Shown: positions 1 to 7,309, counted from the first letter of the stretch. The stretch: 44,967 bases of DNA from a virus (IMGVR_UViG_3300040801_002478:1-44967), one strand, 5' to 3'. The notes: generated by a model not told the origin, from the letters alone. Numbers and translations are program-made.

Positions 1-53
1 AAATGATTTTCCGCAAGCTCACGCAAATTCAGAAACAGGATATTGCTGCGTAG
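1..53 (+). CDS. 3' end of a C5 cytosine methyltransferase (partial)
   Basis: Only the last residues and the TAG stop (51-53) are visible, in the frame starting at ATG 3 (MIFRKLTQIQKQDIAA). They are identical to the C-terminus of the methyltransferase at 41107-42081. Either a second methyltransferase copy lies upstream of the window, or this is just a truncated tail within the repeat; the window cannot decide. Confidence 0.7.
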   Translation, partial: MIFRKLTQIQKQDIAA

Positions 54-107
54 CAAAGTGCGCTGCTAGTTCGGGCGGTACGCGGCGACGCCATGGAAGC
101 TGTGCTA
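1..107. repeat. Left copy of 107-bp direct repeat (possible attL)
   Basis: These bases are identical to 42029-42135. The copies diverge after 107/42135 (tgg against ctg). The window begins inside or exactly at the repeat, so its true left end is unknown. The repeat covers the last 17 codons and stop of a C5 cytosine methyltransferase plus 54 bp of intergenic DNA. The unit between copies is 42,028 bp, a normal size for a siphovirus genome. It could be an attachment site, a product of homologous recombination, or an assembly-graph overlap. Confidence 0.9.
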
Positions 108-186
108 TGGAGGGCGTCGAGGCGAAGGATAAATACGACGGCTGGCGCTGGCTCAGGCGCCCGGGGAGGGCGCACCTGGCGCTAGT

Positions 187-218
187 GAAAAAGCCCGGCG
201 TTCGATGATTTCCGGGCT
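187..218 (-). terminator. Rho-independent terminator of the recombination operon
   Basis: Read on the minus strand, a 7-bp GC stem (AGCCCGG / CCGGGCT, 212-218 and 192-198) with a 13-nt loop is followed directly by a T-run (191-187). It sits just downstream of the last minus-strand gene (stop at 291) and would end the transcript starting near 3865. Nothing else recognisable lies in 108-290. Confidence 0.85.
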
Positions 219-290
219 CTATTTTCAGCCCTTCCCGGTTGACCCCAGGCGCCCGTCGCTATGAAACAAAGGGGACGTCAGGCAGGGGCA

Positions 291-443
291 TCATCGCTGT
301 TCGGCTGCGCAAGCCGGGCAACCGCAACCCAAGGAGCAAGGGCCCCCAAGATCGAGAGGCAACTGCCGGGGCGGGATGGGGAACTCGTCGATTTCGCCGA
401 CCATCCACAACCCCAGCAACTGCCAGACTTCACGTTCAGACAC
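291..443 (-). CDS. Small hypothetical protein with Cys-rich C-terminus
   Basis: A 50-aa ORF at the 3' end of the recombination operon. The GTG start (443) overlaps the TGA of the upstream gene (438-436), the coupling used throughout this operon. The protein starts VSEREVWQLLGLWMVGEIDE and ends with a Cys-rich stretch (GPCSLGCGCPACAAEQR) that could bind a metal. The family is not recognised. It was found by translating the gap; support comes from start/stop coupling, position before the terminator and a plausible composition. Confidence 0.55.
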   Translation of the reverse strand: MSEREVWQLLGLWMVGEIDEFPIPPRQLPLDLGGPCSLGCGCPACAAEQR

Positions 444-675
444 CCGCAGCGACCTCCCGGCCGTCGGGCGTCAAGTGCCACTGCCAGACGCCGCAGGCGG
501 CCTTGCAGAACACGCCATAAGCCAGGCCCCGCTCGCGCAGGGTCTCCAGGAACGCCCAGCGATCCGTGCCCTCGGAGGCGACGACGAAGCCGTCCTCGAG
601 GAGCGTCGAGAGCACGGAGGACTGCACGGCATCCAGGGGCAGGGGCAGGGCAAGCTGGTCACGCCGGGCGTCCAT
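436..675 (-). CDS. Small hypothetical protein
   Basis: A 79-aa protein beginning MDARRDQLALPLPLDAVQ. The ORF is open further upstream, but ATG 675 was chosen because GGAGG lies 6 nt before it and because it overlaps the end of the preceding gene (stop 659) in the compact operon style seen here. Mixed alpha/beta composition, no signal peptide or membrane segment, family not recognised. Co-transcribed with the recombinases, so it probably acts early in infection. Confidence 0.65.
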   Translation of the reverse strand: MDARRDQLALPLPLDAVQSSVLSTLLEDGFVVASEGTDRWAFLETLRERGLAYGVFCKAACGVWQWHLTPDGREVAAGV

Positions 676-826
676 TGCGGGCCTCCGAGTACACGACAAA
701 GGCGCGCTCGACCACGGTGCGCTCCCAGGGCCCCGCGGTTTGCAGGGCGCGCCGGTAAGCGAGCAGCACCGAGTTATGCGAGGAGTTCGGCCGGCAGCCG
801 AGCGCCTCCCACCACTCACCCGTCAC
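659..826 (-). CDS. Small hypothetical protein (55 aa)
   Basis: The GTG start at 826 overlaps the end of the preceding gene (TGA 818-816), and the stop (661-659) overlaps the next start at 675. The sequence VTGEWWEALGCRPNSS followed by LLAYRRALQTAG recalls the first helices of a J-domain, but the HPD motif and the rest of the fold are missing, so no function is assigned. It accounts for an otherwise empty 140-bp gap in a tightly packed operon. Confidence 0.5.
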   Translation of the reverse strand: MTGEWWEALGCRPNSSHNSVLLAYRRALQTAGPWERTVVERAFVVYSEARNGRPA

Positions 827-1154
827 GGCCGGGCACCAGGCTCAAGCGAGGACGGGCCCCGGGCGAAGCCGGCAGGAACACGACGGCCTCGTCGTAGTCG
901 TCGAGAGGCACAAGCTCGCCGTCCTCATGGGCGCGGACGAAGGAGGCGAGCAGGCGCGTCGCCTGGGCCTCCCCACGCCGGGCCCGCTCAACCCGGTCGG
1001 CATTCACCAGATCGGCAACGACCAGCGCATCACCCCACGCCACCTCAGCGACGCGGCGCGCATGCTCCTCGCGATCCTCGCCGGGCAGAGGCGCGAGCCC
1101 CGAGCCGACATCAGCCCACCAGGCCTCGAAGCGTTCCTTCTGTTCCGCATTCAT
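816..1154 (-). CDS. Hypothetical phage protein
   Basis: A 112-aa acidic protein starting MNAEQKERFEAWWADVGSGL. ATG 1154 is preferred to GTG 1157 because the GGAGG upstream then has a 7-nt spacer. The stop of the PrtN-like gene lies at 1156-1154, so the two are translationally coupled. The N-terminal half resembles many short early phage proteins of unknown role (ERFEAWW followed by helices), but I cannot name a family. Confidence 0.7.
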   Translation of the reverse strand: MNAEQKERFEAWWADVGSGLAPLPGEDREEHARRVAEVAWGDALVVADLVNADRVERARRGEAQATRLLASFVRAHEDGELVPLDDYDEAVVFLPASPGARPRLSLVPGRDG

Positions 1155-1462
1155 CACGCCGCCTCCTGGCCGCCAGTGACGACCTCCCAGCGCGCGCGAG
1201 CCTCGGCCGAGCGTTGCTCGACCAGATCGGCGAAGTCATCGACGCGGACATACCAGGCCGACTTCTGCGACCCCAGCCGAAAGGCCGGTAGATCGAGAGC
1301 GCCGGCACCAGCCCGCTCAGAGGCGCGCTTGATGGACATGCCAAGGAACTCCTCAGCGACGTCGGCCAGCGGGATCACACCCATCGGATAAGTGACCGTC
1401 AGCATGGCGCGCCAAGGGATACGGAAGCCGCCCTCCCGGGCGGCAGACAGCAGGGCATCCAT
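1154..1462 (-). CDS. PrtN-like (pyocin activator family) regulator
   Basis: A 102-aa protein resembling the pyocin activator PrtN family. It has an N-terminal helix-turn-helix-like segment (IPLADVAEEFLGMSIKRASE), then a short beta segment with LDLPAFRLGSQKSAWYV and a final helix VDDFADLVEQ. The pattern 'LP.fRlgSQK..w.v...DlA' is the family's hallmark. PrtN itself activates pyocin genes in Pseudomonas aeruginosa; relatives in phage early operons are probably small DNA-binding regulators or excisionase-like factors. The start overlaps the stop of the exonuclease gene. The target sites are unknown. Confidence 0.7.
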   Translation of the reverse strand: MDALLSAAREGGFRIPWRAMLTVTYPMGVIPLADVAEEFLGMSIKRASERAGAGALDLPAFRLGSQKSAWYVRVDDFADLVEQRSAEARARWEVVTGGQEAA

Positions 1463-3030
1463 CACGCGGCCCTCCGTGCTTCAACACCATCAAGCAGCCA
1501 CGCCAGCGCGGTCGGGCGATCCACGGAGTAATGCGAGGCGATGACCTCGACCAGGTCCTCCAGATCGGGACGGCGCAGCGCATCGGCCTGGGGCGCAGGC
1601 GCAGGAGCCGACGCAGGAGCCGGGCGGGCCAACTCGCGCACCGCCTCAGCCTCCTCAGCAGCCCGGGCAGCCGCCGCCGCACGCGCCTCAGCCTCAGCCG
1701 CCGCACGCGCCTCGTGGGCCTTGCGCTCCTCATCGGCGCGACGCCGGCGCTCCTCGTCCTCAGCGATCCGCAGCTTCACGACCGCCAGGAAATCCTCGGG
1801 CTCCTTGAGCGCGAGCGCATCCAGGTCGCGGAACAGCGCAGCGTGGACCGAGAACTCCTCGAACGCGGACAGGTTGCGCGCCACGCGACGGAACACCGCA
1901 TCGGCCTCAACCTTCGAATCGGCCAGCAACTGCTCGACCGCCGCGCGGAGCGACGACACCGTGCGCTTGCCCTTCATGGCGCCCGCAAAGTCGGGATTCA
2001 TCGGCGGCATCCGATGCGAGCCCGGCAGATCGGCCGACAGCGACTCCAGGTGCGCCGACAGCGCGTCCCGGACCTCGGCGAGGATCTCCGCACAGATCGA
2101 CTGCTTGCGCGCCTTCACCAGTTTGTCGAGTTCCAGCCGCTTGTGGCGGGCCTCGGCCTTGATCTCATCGACCGCCCGGAACAGGGCATCGATGTCAGCG
2201 GTTTGCGCGAGGGCGTGCTCCTTCGCGGCCTCCAGCTTCGCCTCGACCTCGCCGCACCACTTCACGGTTTTCTCAGCGTCGGCGAAGTCCTCGTCGGTAT
2301 TCAGATCGGTATTGATCCCGGAGAACACCGCCAGGGCGTGCTCGCGGAAGCCGTCGAGATTGGACGCCGTGACGGCGCCGGTCACCTCAATGTGCAGCGT
2401 CGGCAGCGCAGACGGCGCACGACCGACGACCTCGGGCTCCACCGGCCGCGGGACATAGGCCTCCAGATCGGCATCGAACTGCGCCCACGAGGCGCGGAGC
2501 CGGGCAATATCGTCCTGCACATCAGCAGCAGGCAACTCGACGAACTCAGAGCGATCCGGAGTGCCATCGGTCAAGTGATACCAGGCGCGCTCGGCACCGG
2601 ACACGGCCAACTGATGGACGACCTGCCAGTAGTCGCGCTCGGGCACGCGGCCCGCGAGAACATCGGCAGCCTTCGCCTCGTTCCACGACTTGCACTCCCA
2701 CACCGAGTCCTCGCCCATCGTCAGGCCATCGAAGGAGGCGAGGAGGTAGCCCTCATCGCAGACGCCCGTCACCGGGTAAAGCTCCTCGCCGAGGAACTCC
2801 TCGGCCAGCGGGCGCGCCGCCGCCTCGATTTCATGGCCGCGCGCGAGGATGCGCTCGCGGACGTAATCGGAGAACTCCTTCTCGCCGCCCGTAGACTTCA
2901 TGCGGAGAAGCTCCTCCCGCGTGATGTAGCCGCAGCAGCCCATCACCACCGGCGCCTCAGAGGCAGCCCGGTACTTTCGACGCTCGGCGATCCACTCGTC
3001 CGAGCCCTGCTTCACGTTGATCGTTTTCAT
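1462..3030 (-). CDS. YqaJ/lambda-type exonuclease with long C-terminal extension
   Basis: A 522-aa protein. Residues 1 to about 200 show the YqaJ/lambda exonuclease core: GSDEWIAERRKYRAASEAP near the N-terminus, EIEAAARPLAEEF, a catalytic Asp in LLASFDGL, the E-x-K motif in WECKSWNEAK, and YWQVVHQL. It should degrade 5' strands of double-stranded DNA ends and hand single strands to the Bet/RecT partner encoded next to it, 4-bp overlapped (stop of bet at 3027-3029). Family members usually have 200-330 residues. Here about 300 more follow: a charged helical region, an Ala/Glu/Arg-rich coiled coil (about 425-470), a Pro/Ala linker and a small C-terminal helical domain. The role of the extension is unknown; it may tether partners. 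Confidence 0.88.
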   Translation of the reverse strand: MKTINVKQGSDEWIAERRKYRAASEAPVVMGCCGYITREELLRMKSTGGEKEFSDYVRERILARGHEIEAAARPLAEEFLGEELYPVTGVCDEGYLLASFDGLTMGEDSVWECKSWNEAKAADVLAGRVPERDYWQVVHQLAVSGAERAWYHLTDGTPDRSEFVELPAADVQDDIARLRASWAQFDADLEAYVPRPVEPEVVGRAPSALPTLHIEVTGAVTASNLDGFREHALAVFSGINTDLNTDEDFADAEKTVKWCGEVEAKLEAAKEHALAQTADIDALFRAVDEIKAEARHKRLELDKLVKARKQSICAEILAEVRDALSAHLESLSADLPGSHRMPPMNPDFAGAMKGKRTVSSLRAAVEQLLADSKVEADAVFRRVARNLSAFEEFSVHAALFRDLDALALKEPEDFLAVVKLRIAEDEERRRRADEERKAHEARAAAEAEARAAAAARAAEEAEAVRELARPAPASAPAPAPQADALRRPDLEDLVEVIASHYSVDRPTALAWLLDGVEARRAA

Positions 3031-3809
3031 GCCTGGGCCTCCTGTTCAGCCGGCTCAACGACGCCATCAATCGGCGCCAGCCGACGGATCGCATCCTTCT
3101 GTTCATCGGAAAGGGCGCCCTTCGTCTCGACCATCGCGATCATTTCCTCGGGCGTCTTGCGACCGCCCTCGATGACCTTCTGCCACTTCGGCAGGTTGGC
3201 GGCGAAGTCAGCGGCCGGGTACCCAGCGGGCTCCTGGGGCGCGGAAGCGCGCGGCGTCACATCGCGTTCACCGAACGCATCGCGAGCCTCGTCCTCCTCC
3301 ATGATCCCGCCGAGCCCGAAGGCATAGCGGGCGCACTGGATCAGCGCCTTGTGCCGCAGCATCCGACGCGGGCGTTGCTTCCAGGGATCGGTGCCCATGC
3401 GGCACTCGGACAGGAACTCAGTGACCACCGTGGGATGCGAGCGGTCCTTGCGGAAGATGCGCGCCGTCACGGCGTCGATATTCCCCTGGGCGTCCTCGCG
3501 CTCCTCGAACTCGACGCCGTCGTACTCAGGGTGCGAGTTGATGATCGAGAGCCACCCGTCGATGGACACAATCGGCTGGATCGTGCCGCCCTTCCCGGGG
3601 AAGGCATAAATCTCCTTTTTGAGCGGGTCGAGCCCGTAGGCATTCGCCACCGCCAGGAACGCGACGACCTTCTCGTCGGACGTATCGGGCGCCGGCATCA
3701 CGGTTTTAAGAATGACGTCCTGGAGCTTCCCAGGGTCGATGGATAGCCGCTCGGCCATCGCGGCCAGAGGCGACCGCTTGACGTCGAGCTTGGCGACTTG
3801 ATTGGACAT
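3027..3809 (-). CDS. bet: Phage recombination protein Bet (RecT family)
   Basis: A 260-aa single-strand annealing protein. Family marks are FLAVANAYGLDPLKKEIYAF, PGKGGTIQPIVSIDGWL, a central beta-rich domain, and the RRMLRHKALIQCARYAF helix. Bet/RecT proteins coat single-stranded DNA made by the partner exonuclease and anneal it to complementary sequence. It is the first gene of the minus-strand operon, with an AGGGGG Shine-Dalgarno a few bases before the ATG. The promoter region upstream carries several ACCGG sites, so repression in a lysogen is likely. With no integrase visible, this recombinase pair may also matter for recombination at the 107-bp repeats (inference). Confidence 0.92.
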   Translation of the reverse strand: MSNQVAKLDVKRSPLAAMAERLSIDPGKLQDVILKTVMPAPDTSDEKVVAFLAVANAYGLDPLKKEIYAFPGKGGTIQPIVSIDGWLSIINSHPEYDGVEFEEREDAQGNIDAVTARIFRKDRSHPTVVTEFLSECRMGTDPWKQRPRRMLRHKALIQCARYAFGLGGIMEEDEARDAFGERDVTPRASAPQEPAGYPAADFAANLPKWQKVIEGGRKTPEEMIAMVETKGALSDEQKDAIRRLAPIDGVVEPAEQEAQA

Positions 3810-3831
3810 AGGTGTCCCCCTATTCGAGTTG

Positions 3832-3953
3832 TAAGAAACCGGCAGAAAACCGGCCGGCCCGAGTATAGGACCACACTAATAGGGCAGGATCAAGGATAAA
3901 AACCGGAGAAAAACAAAAAAACCGCTGGCTTTACCGGAGGAGTAGACTATTCT
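3832..3953. promoter_or_regulatory. Divergent early promoters with ACCGG operator sites
   Basis: The intergenic region between bet (minus) and the small early genes (plus) is AT-rich. A minus-strand -10 candidate TATACT lies at 3867-3862. A plus-strand -10 candidate TATTCT lies at 3948-3953. ACCGG sites occur at about 3836-3845, 3846-3857, 3898-3910 (aaaaaccggagaa) and 3930-3941 (tttaccggagga), the last just upstream of the plus -10. The same motif recurs at five other control regions. Binding of the repressor at 5175-5858 is inferred. Confidence 0.6.
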
Positions 3954-4003
3954 GTGAATGTCGCAGCAAGCGGCACATAGAAGCAAAACCAAGGAGCACG
4001 ACG

Positions 4004-4168
4004 ATGAACACCTACCGCATCACCTACATCACCGGCGACGCCTTCCGACAGGCCACGATCCAGGCCGCAAGCCCGCAGGCAGCCCGAGCAAAACTCCGCG
4101 CCAAGCGCGGCGACGTCCCCACGGTCCTCACGGTTCGCCTCAACGCGGCCGGCGCCATCATCGGATAA
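4004..4168 (+). CDS. Small hypothetical early protein
   Basis: A 54-aa basic protein (MNTYRITYITGDAFRQATIQ) with an aaggag ribosome site 7 nt before the ATG. It reads as beta strand, helix with Ala/Arg repeats, then beta strand. It is the first gene behind the rightward promoter near 3950 and lies 13 bp before the next gene. Family not recognised. An overlapping 75-aa ORF in another frame has no ribosome site and is Pro/His/Arg-rich, typical of a shadow. Confidence 0.65.
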   Translation: MNTYRITYITGDAFRQATIQAASPQAARAKLRAKRGDVPTVLTVRLNAAGAIIG

Positions 4169-4181
4169 CAGGAGAACAGCC

Positions 4182-4475
4182 ATGACAGCATTCAACCCCG
4201 ACACCCTCTCGAAACTCCCCAGCCGCTGCGCGGTCCCGCACCCCTACGAGGGCGCCTGGATCATCACCATCAAGGGCATGCAGGGCTACCTCAACCAGAC
4301 CCTCAGCGAGGAGCAGGCCGCGGTATTCAACGCGCACCAGCACAACCTCGAGCCCAACAACTACGACCCGCGGCGGCACAGCACGCAGGAGGCCATGCGC
4401 GTCGGTTCAATGTTCGGCTGGGAAGTGCCCGGCGCAGACCCGGCCGAGTACGCCGAGGAGGAGCAGGCAGCATGA
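4182..4475 (+). CDS. Hypothetical early protein
   Basis: A 97-aa acidic protein starting MTAFNPDTLSKLPSRCAVPH, with aggag 6-9 nt upstream. The middle part (EGAWIITIKGMQGYLNQTL) looks like beta strands. The Glu-rich C-terminus overlaps the next gene by 4 bp (ATGA). Family not recognised; one of four co-directional small early genes. Confidence 0.7.
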   Translation: MTAFNPDTLSKLPSRCAVPHPYEGAWIITIKGMQGYLNQTLSEEQAAVFNAHQHNLEPNNYDPRRHSTQEAMRVGSMFGWEVPGADPAEYAEEEQAA

Positions 4476-4720
4476 GAGACCACCGCGCACCGACACCGCT
4501 CTACCCCGGCGCCAAGTACGTGCACCAGAAGCCCAGCGTGAGCGCGCGGGAGCCCTGGGCGTTTTATTGGGAATACGCGGACGGCAGCGAGGGCGGCGAG
4601 CTATGGCTCGCCCCCGGGCTCGTCCAGGACTACGACGGCGCCTTCGATCTGCCGCAGTACGTCGCCGACGAACTCAACGCCGCCGGCTACCGGACTCCCT
4701 GGCGGGAGGAGGCAGCATGA
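4472..4720 (+). CDS. Hypothetical early protein
   Basis: An 82-aa aromatic-rich protein (REPWAFYWEYADGSEGGELW). It overlaps both neighbours by the ATGA arrangement, so it is translated as part of the 4004-5178 operon. Soluble, no membrane segment. Family not recognised. Confidence 0.7.
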   Translation: MRDHRAPTPLYPGAKYVHQKPSVSAREPWAFYWEYADGSEGGELWLAPGLVQDYDGAFDLPQYVADELNAAGYRTPWREEAA

Positions 4721-5178
4721 GCCCGTTTGAGGAGTTCCGCAGCAACGTAGACAGCCTGCCGATCAAGGCGCGCATCCAGTGGTTCATCGACCGCGCGGCC
4801 GAGGCGGGGATCACCATCGACCGCCGGCAGGCAAAGCGGCTGGTCAACGAGCGCAAGGCGCAGCGGACCTTCCAGAACGACACCTACACGGTGCTCCTGC
4901 AGGAGGGCAGGGAGGTCGACCGATTCATCAGCCCGGGCGCCAGGGAGTCCCTGGCCGGCCAGTGCGCCTACCTCAGCATCAGGCGCAACGACCGGGGCGC
5001 CGACATACCGTGGGCAGACAAGCAGGCGATCAAGGACGCCTTGTGCGGGGAGGAGCGAGAGGCACTAGAAATCTACCCGGCCCGAAGCCGGCTAGTTGAC
5101 GCGGCGAATCAATACCATCTGTTCGTGATGCCCGAAGGAGGACAGGTCCCCTTCGGCTTCGGCTACCCCGAGGACTAA
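4717..5178 (+). CDS. Hypothetical phage protein, DUF7694-like C-terminus
   Basis: A 153-aa protein. ATG 4717 was chosen (ATGA overlap with the previous stop, gggaggagg upstream) rather than the longer open frame to 4567. The N-terminal half is helical (ARIQWFIDRAAEAGITIDRR). The C-terminal half contains LEIYPARSRLVDAANQYHLF, a pattern I associate with the DUF7694 phage family of unknown function. The stop overlaps the convergent repressor gene by 4 bp, and no terminator is visible between them. Confidence 0.7.
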   Translation: MSPFEEFRSNVDSLPIKARIQWFIDRAAEAGITIDRRQAKRLVNERKAQRTFQNDTYTVLLQEGREVDRFISPGARESLAGQCAYLSIRRNDRGADIPWADKQAIKDALCGEEREALEIYPARSRLVDAANQYHLFVMPEGGQVPFGFGYPED

Positions 5179-5858
5179 ACCTCGCGGCCGATGAACACCA
5201 CGACCCCAACCAGGAGCGCCGGCGACGGCGCATCGTCGCTGGTGACGTTCCCATGATCGAGGAAATCATCGCGCGAGCGGTAAGGCACGCAGGGCACCAT
5301 GCGCGGGCCAAAATCATCGACCTCGACCGCCAGGGCCTTCGTGCCGCCGGCCGACAGCAGCCAGCGCAACTCGGCGCGATCCCAGCCAGGCATCACCGCC
5401 AGCACCAGGCGCCCCGGCGCAGGATCAGCCAGCGGATCAACGAACAGCACATCATCGACCCGCGCCGTTTCGGGCAGGAGCCGAGCGGTCATCGTATCGA
5501 CGCCGACCGTAAACCCGAGCCGCGACACCTGGACCGGCGACGCATACAGCGTATCAATCGCGCAATCGGCCGCAGCCGGGTCCAGGCACCGCAGCGCAGC
5601 GGTCTCCAGATCGTAATGCGGCAGATGCACAGCATCGTAATCGCCGCCCGACGGGCCACCCGTCCCGGACTCGATCCACTCCAGCGACTCCCCGAGCGTG
5701 CGGACAATCGCCGAGAGGAACCGCGACCGCGGGGCCTCCTGAGACTCGATATCGACCACAGTTTGCTGCGAACAACCAACCGCCTCGGCCAGACCCTTCT
5801 GCGTCATCCCCTTGCGCTTGCGCGCCGCGCGGATGCGCTCACCAGCGTGACCAGACAT
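5175..5858 (-). CDS. CI-like repressor (XRE HTH + S24-like domain)
   Basis: A 227-aa protein. Residues 6-62 form an XRE helix-turn-helix (ERIRAARKRKGMTQKGLAEA, then GCSQQTVVDIES). About 105-225 resembles the LexA/S24 fold: VGVDTMTARL at 118-127, VDDVLFVDPLADPAPGRLV, and a closing LLVGVVVFIGREV. The usual D-S-M nucleophile motif reads D-T-M (121-123), and no obvious catalytic Lys appears in the expected LRWLL strand, so RecA-stimulated self-cleavage may be lost. ATG 5858 was chosen over the longer open frame because it starts the HTH and follows a G-rich ribosome site. It faces the replication operon across a region dense in ACCGG sites, the classic immunity layout. Expected role: maintain lysogeny and autoregulate. 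Confidence 0.85.
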   Translation of the reverse strand: MSGHAGERIRAARKRKGMTQKGLAEAVGCSQQTVVDIESQEAPRSRFLSAIVRTLGESLEWIESGTGGPSGGDYDAVHLPHYDLETAALRCLDPAAADCAIDTLYASPVQVSRLGFTVGVDTMTARLLPETARVDDVLFVDPLADPAPGRLVLAVMPGWDRAELRWLLSAGGTKALAVEVDDFGPRMVPCVPYRSRDDFLDHGNVTSDDAPSPALLVGVVVFIGREV

Positions 5859-5872
5859 ACACCACCCCCTGT

Positions 5873-5965
5873 TATTTACCGGGCACTTTACTCCGAGCCG
5901 GTACCGGAGTACACCACGGCAAACCATTGCCCTACCGGCAAGATTACCGGCATGATACCGGAAAA
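5873..5965. promoter_or_regulatory. Immunity region: early right promoter with clustered TACCGG operators
   Basis: The gap between the repressor and the replication genes holds TTTACCGGGC (5875-5884), the palindrome CCGGTACCGG (5898-5907), CCTACCGGCA (5931-5940), GATTACCGGCAT (5942-5953) and GATACCGGAA (5954-5963). A rightward promoter candidate is TTGCCC (5927-5932), 18-bp spacer, CATGAT (5951-5956), overlapped by three sites. This is the densest cluster and the reference for the sites found elsewhere. Confidence 0.7.
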
Positions 5966-5991
5966 CCACAAAAAGAAATACAGGAGCAAAA

Positions 5992-6780
5992 ATGAGCATC
6001 GAGAAAGCAGAGCCAAGCAGGCTCGTGCGCGTCGGCGAGCGGTTTACCGTCATCCCGAGCAGCACGATGGACGCCATCACCAACCCGGACGCCCTGGCGA
6101 TCCTCGCCTACCTCCTCGACAAGAGTGAGAACTGGCAGCCGAGGGCAGAGGACATCAAGGAGCGGTGGGGATTCGGCAGGCCGCGATACCGGGCAGCGAT
6201 CAAGGAGCTCGCCGACCTCGGGATAATCACCTACAGCTACCAGCGGGACGAAGGCGGCAAGGTCAACGGCCGCACCATGCAGGTCAGGGCGAACCTCCCA
6301 CCGACGGGACAGGAACCTGCACCCTCGGTGGAAAGTACCGGGGAAAGCGCAAGCGAACCCCTCACCGACGCGACAGGTTTACCGACCGTCGGTGATCCTG
6401 TCCCCATTACGACAAGACATACCTTAACACCTCCTAAGGGAAGCGAATCTGAAGCGGAGGCGAAGCCGACCGCGCACACCAGAAGCAAGCTCCCGGAGGA
6501 CTGGTATCCCAGCAAGAAGCTCATCGAGCGCATCCAGACCCTCGGCCTTGTTGACAAGCACATCGAGCAGGACATCGACGAATTCATCGACTACTGGACG
6601 AACGGCCCCAGGAGCCACACCGCGAGAACAGCCCGCGGCTGGGACCAGGCCCTCATCAACCAACTCAAGGCGCAGCAGAAGCGCAGGGGAACCCGCAATG
6701 ACCGACCAAAGACCTCGACAGACCTCTTTGCCGACGACCTCGACAAAGCCCTCAGCATCCCGGGCCCGGGCAGTTTCTGA
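5992..6780 (+). CDS. Replication initiator-like protein (wHTH + DnaT-like domain)
   Basis: A 262-aa protein. Residues 25-100 look like a winged helix (NPDALAILAYLLDKSENWQP, GRPRYRAAIKELADLGIITY). A variable linker follows (about 105-165), then a C-terminal segment LPEDWYPSKKLIERIQTLGL with DIDEFIDYWTNG and RTARGWDQAL, matching DnaT-type single-strand DNA-binding domains of phage replication proteins. It probably recognises the phage origin and works with the loader encoded next, as lambda O with P. The ribosome site is aggag 5-6 nt before the ATG. It is the first gene of the repressor-controlled rightward operon. An origin within the gene or its linker region is possible but no clear iterons were seen. 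Confidence 0.75.
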   Translation: MSIEKAEPSRLVRVGERFTVIPSSTMDAITNPDALAILAYLLDKSENWQPRAEDIKERWGFGRPRYRAAIKELADLGIITYSYQRDEGGKVNGRTMQVRANLPPTGQEPAPSVESTGESASEPLTDATGLPTVGDPVPITTRHTLTPPKGSESEAEAKPTAHTRSKLPEDWYPSKKLIERIQTLGLVDKHIEQDIDEFIDYWTNGPRSHTARTARGWDQALINQLKAQQKRRGTRNDRPKTSTDLFADDLDKALSIPGPGSF

Positions 6781-7309
6781 GATCGTCAGCGGCGAGAACG
6801 CCCGTGCCGTCATCAACCAGATCGCGCAGAAGGCCGGCAGCGAGGCGAACCGGAAGCTCGCCGAACTGCCGCCCGACCAGGCGAAGGCCATCACCGGCGT
6901 TTTCAGCCGCATGAAGAACCTGTACGGGCACCTCTGGAGCAGCAACTTCAAGACCGAGGACCAGGCCACCCTGGCGAAGATCGACTGGCTCCGCGCCTTC
7001 CGTCAGATCGGCGCCCAGCAAGGCGAAGTCAACCGAGCCCTCGACTGGTGTGCCGAGCACCAGGCCGACATGCCCAACCTCCCGCGGTTCATCCAGATCA
7101 TCAAGTACCAGCGCGAGGAGGACCAGCGCGCAGCGCGGCGCGAGAGCGAACGTGCGGCGATCCAGGCGCAGCTCGAAGAACCGCCAGAGCACCGCAAGGC
7201 CCGGGAGAAGGCCGAGGCTGAGGCGCAGCAGCGACGCCACGCGGAGAGCCTAGAGCACATCGCCCGGATTAAAGCCATGTTGAGCGGCGCACCGGAGGAA
7301 ACCGGATAA
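6698..7309 (+). CDS. Lambda P-like replication protein (helicase loader)
   Basis: A 203-aa protein overlapping the initiator gene by 83 bp. ATG 6698 follows caggggaacc, and the open frame further upstream is low-complexity Ser/Thr. The core KAITGVFSRMKNLYGHLW, WLRAFRQIGAQQGEVNRALD and MPNLPRFIQIIKYQ follows the lambda P family pattern; family members load host DnaB helicase onto the initiator-origin complex. The C-terminal third is a charged helix (Arg/Glu/Ala). Two ACCGGATA repeats overlap its stop codon, marking a control point before the next gene. Confidence 0.75.
   Translation: MTDQRPRQTSLPTTSTKPSASRARAVSEIVSGENARAVINQIAQKAGSEANRKLAELPPDQAKAITGVFSRMKNLYGHLWSSNFKTEDQATLAKIDWLRAFRQIGAQQGEVNRALDWCAEHQADMPNLPRFIQIIKYQREEDQRAARRESERAAIQAQLEEPPEHRKAREKAEAEAQQRRHAESLEHIARIKAMLSGAPEETG

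Noticed and set aside
659-826. J-domain (DnaJ-like) protein
   Set aside because: Only the start resembles a J-domain; the HPD motif and final helices are missing, so just a hypothetical gene is reported.
1531-3327. Long plus-strand ORF (598 aa) opposite exo and bet
   Set aside because: Arg/Leu/His-rich translation without motifs, lying opposite two confidently identified genes in GC-rich DNA; a mirror effect of codon bias.
5178-5858. Alternative repressor start far upstream at 6083
   Set aside because: The extension would overlap the operator region and the opposite replication gene; the HTH begins properly at ATG 5858.
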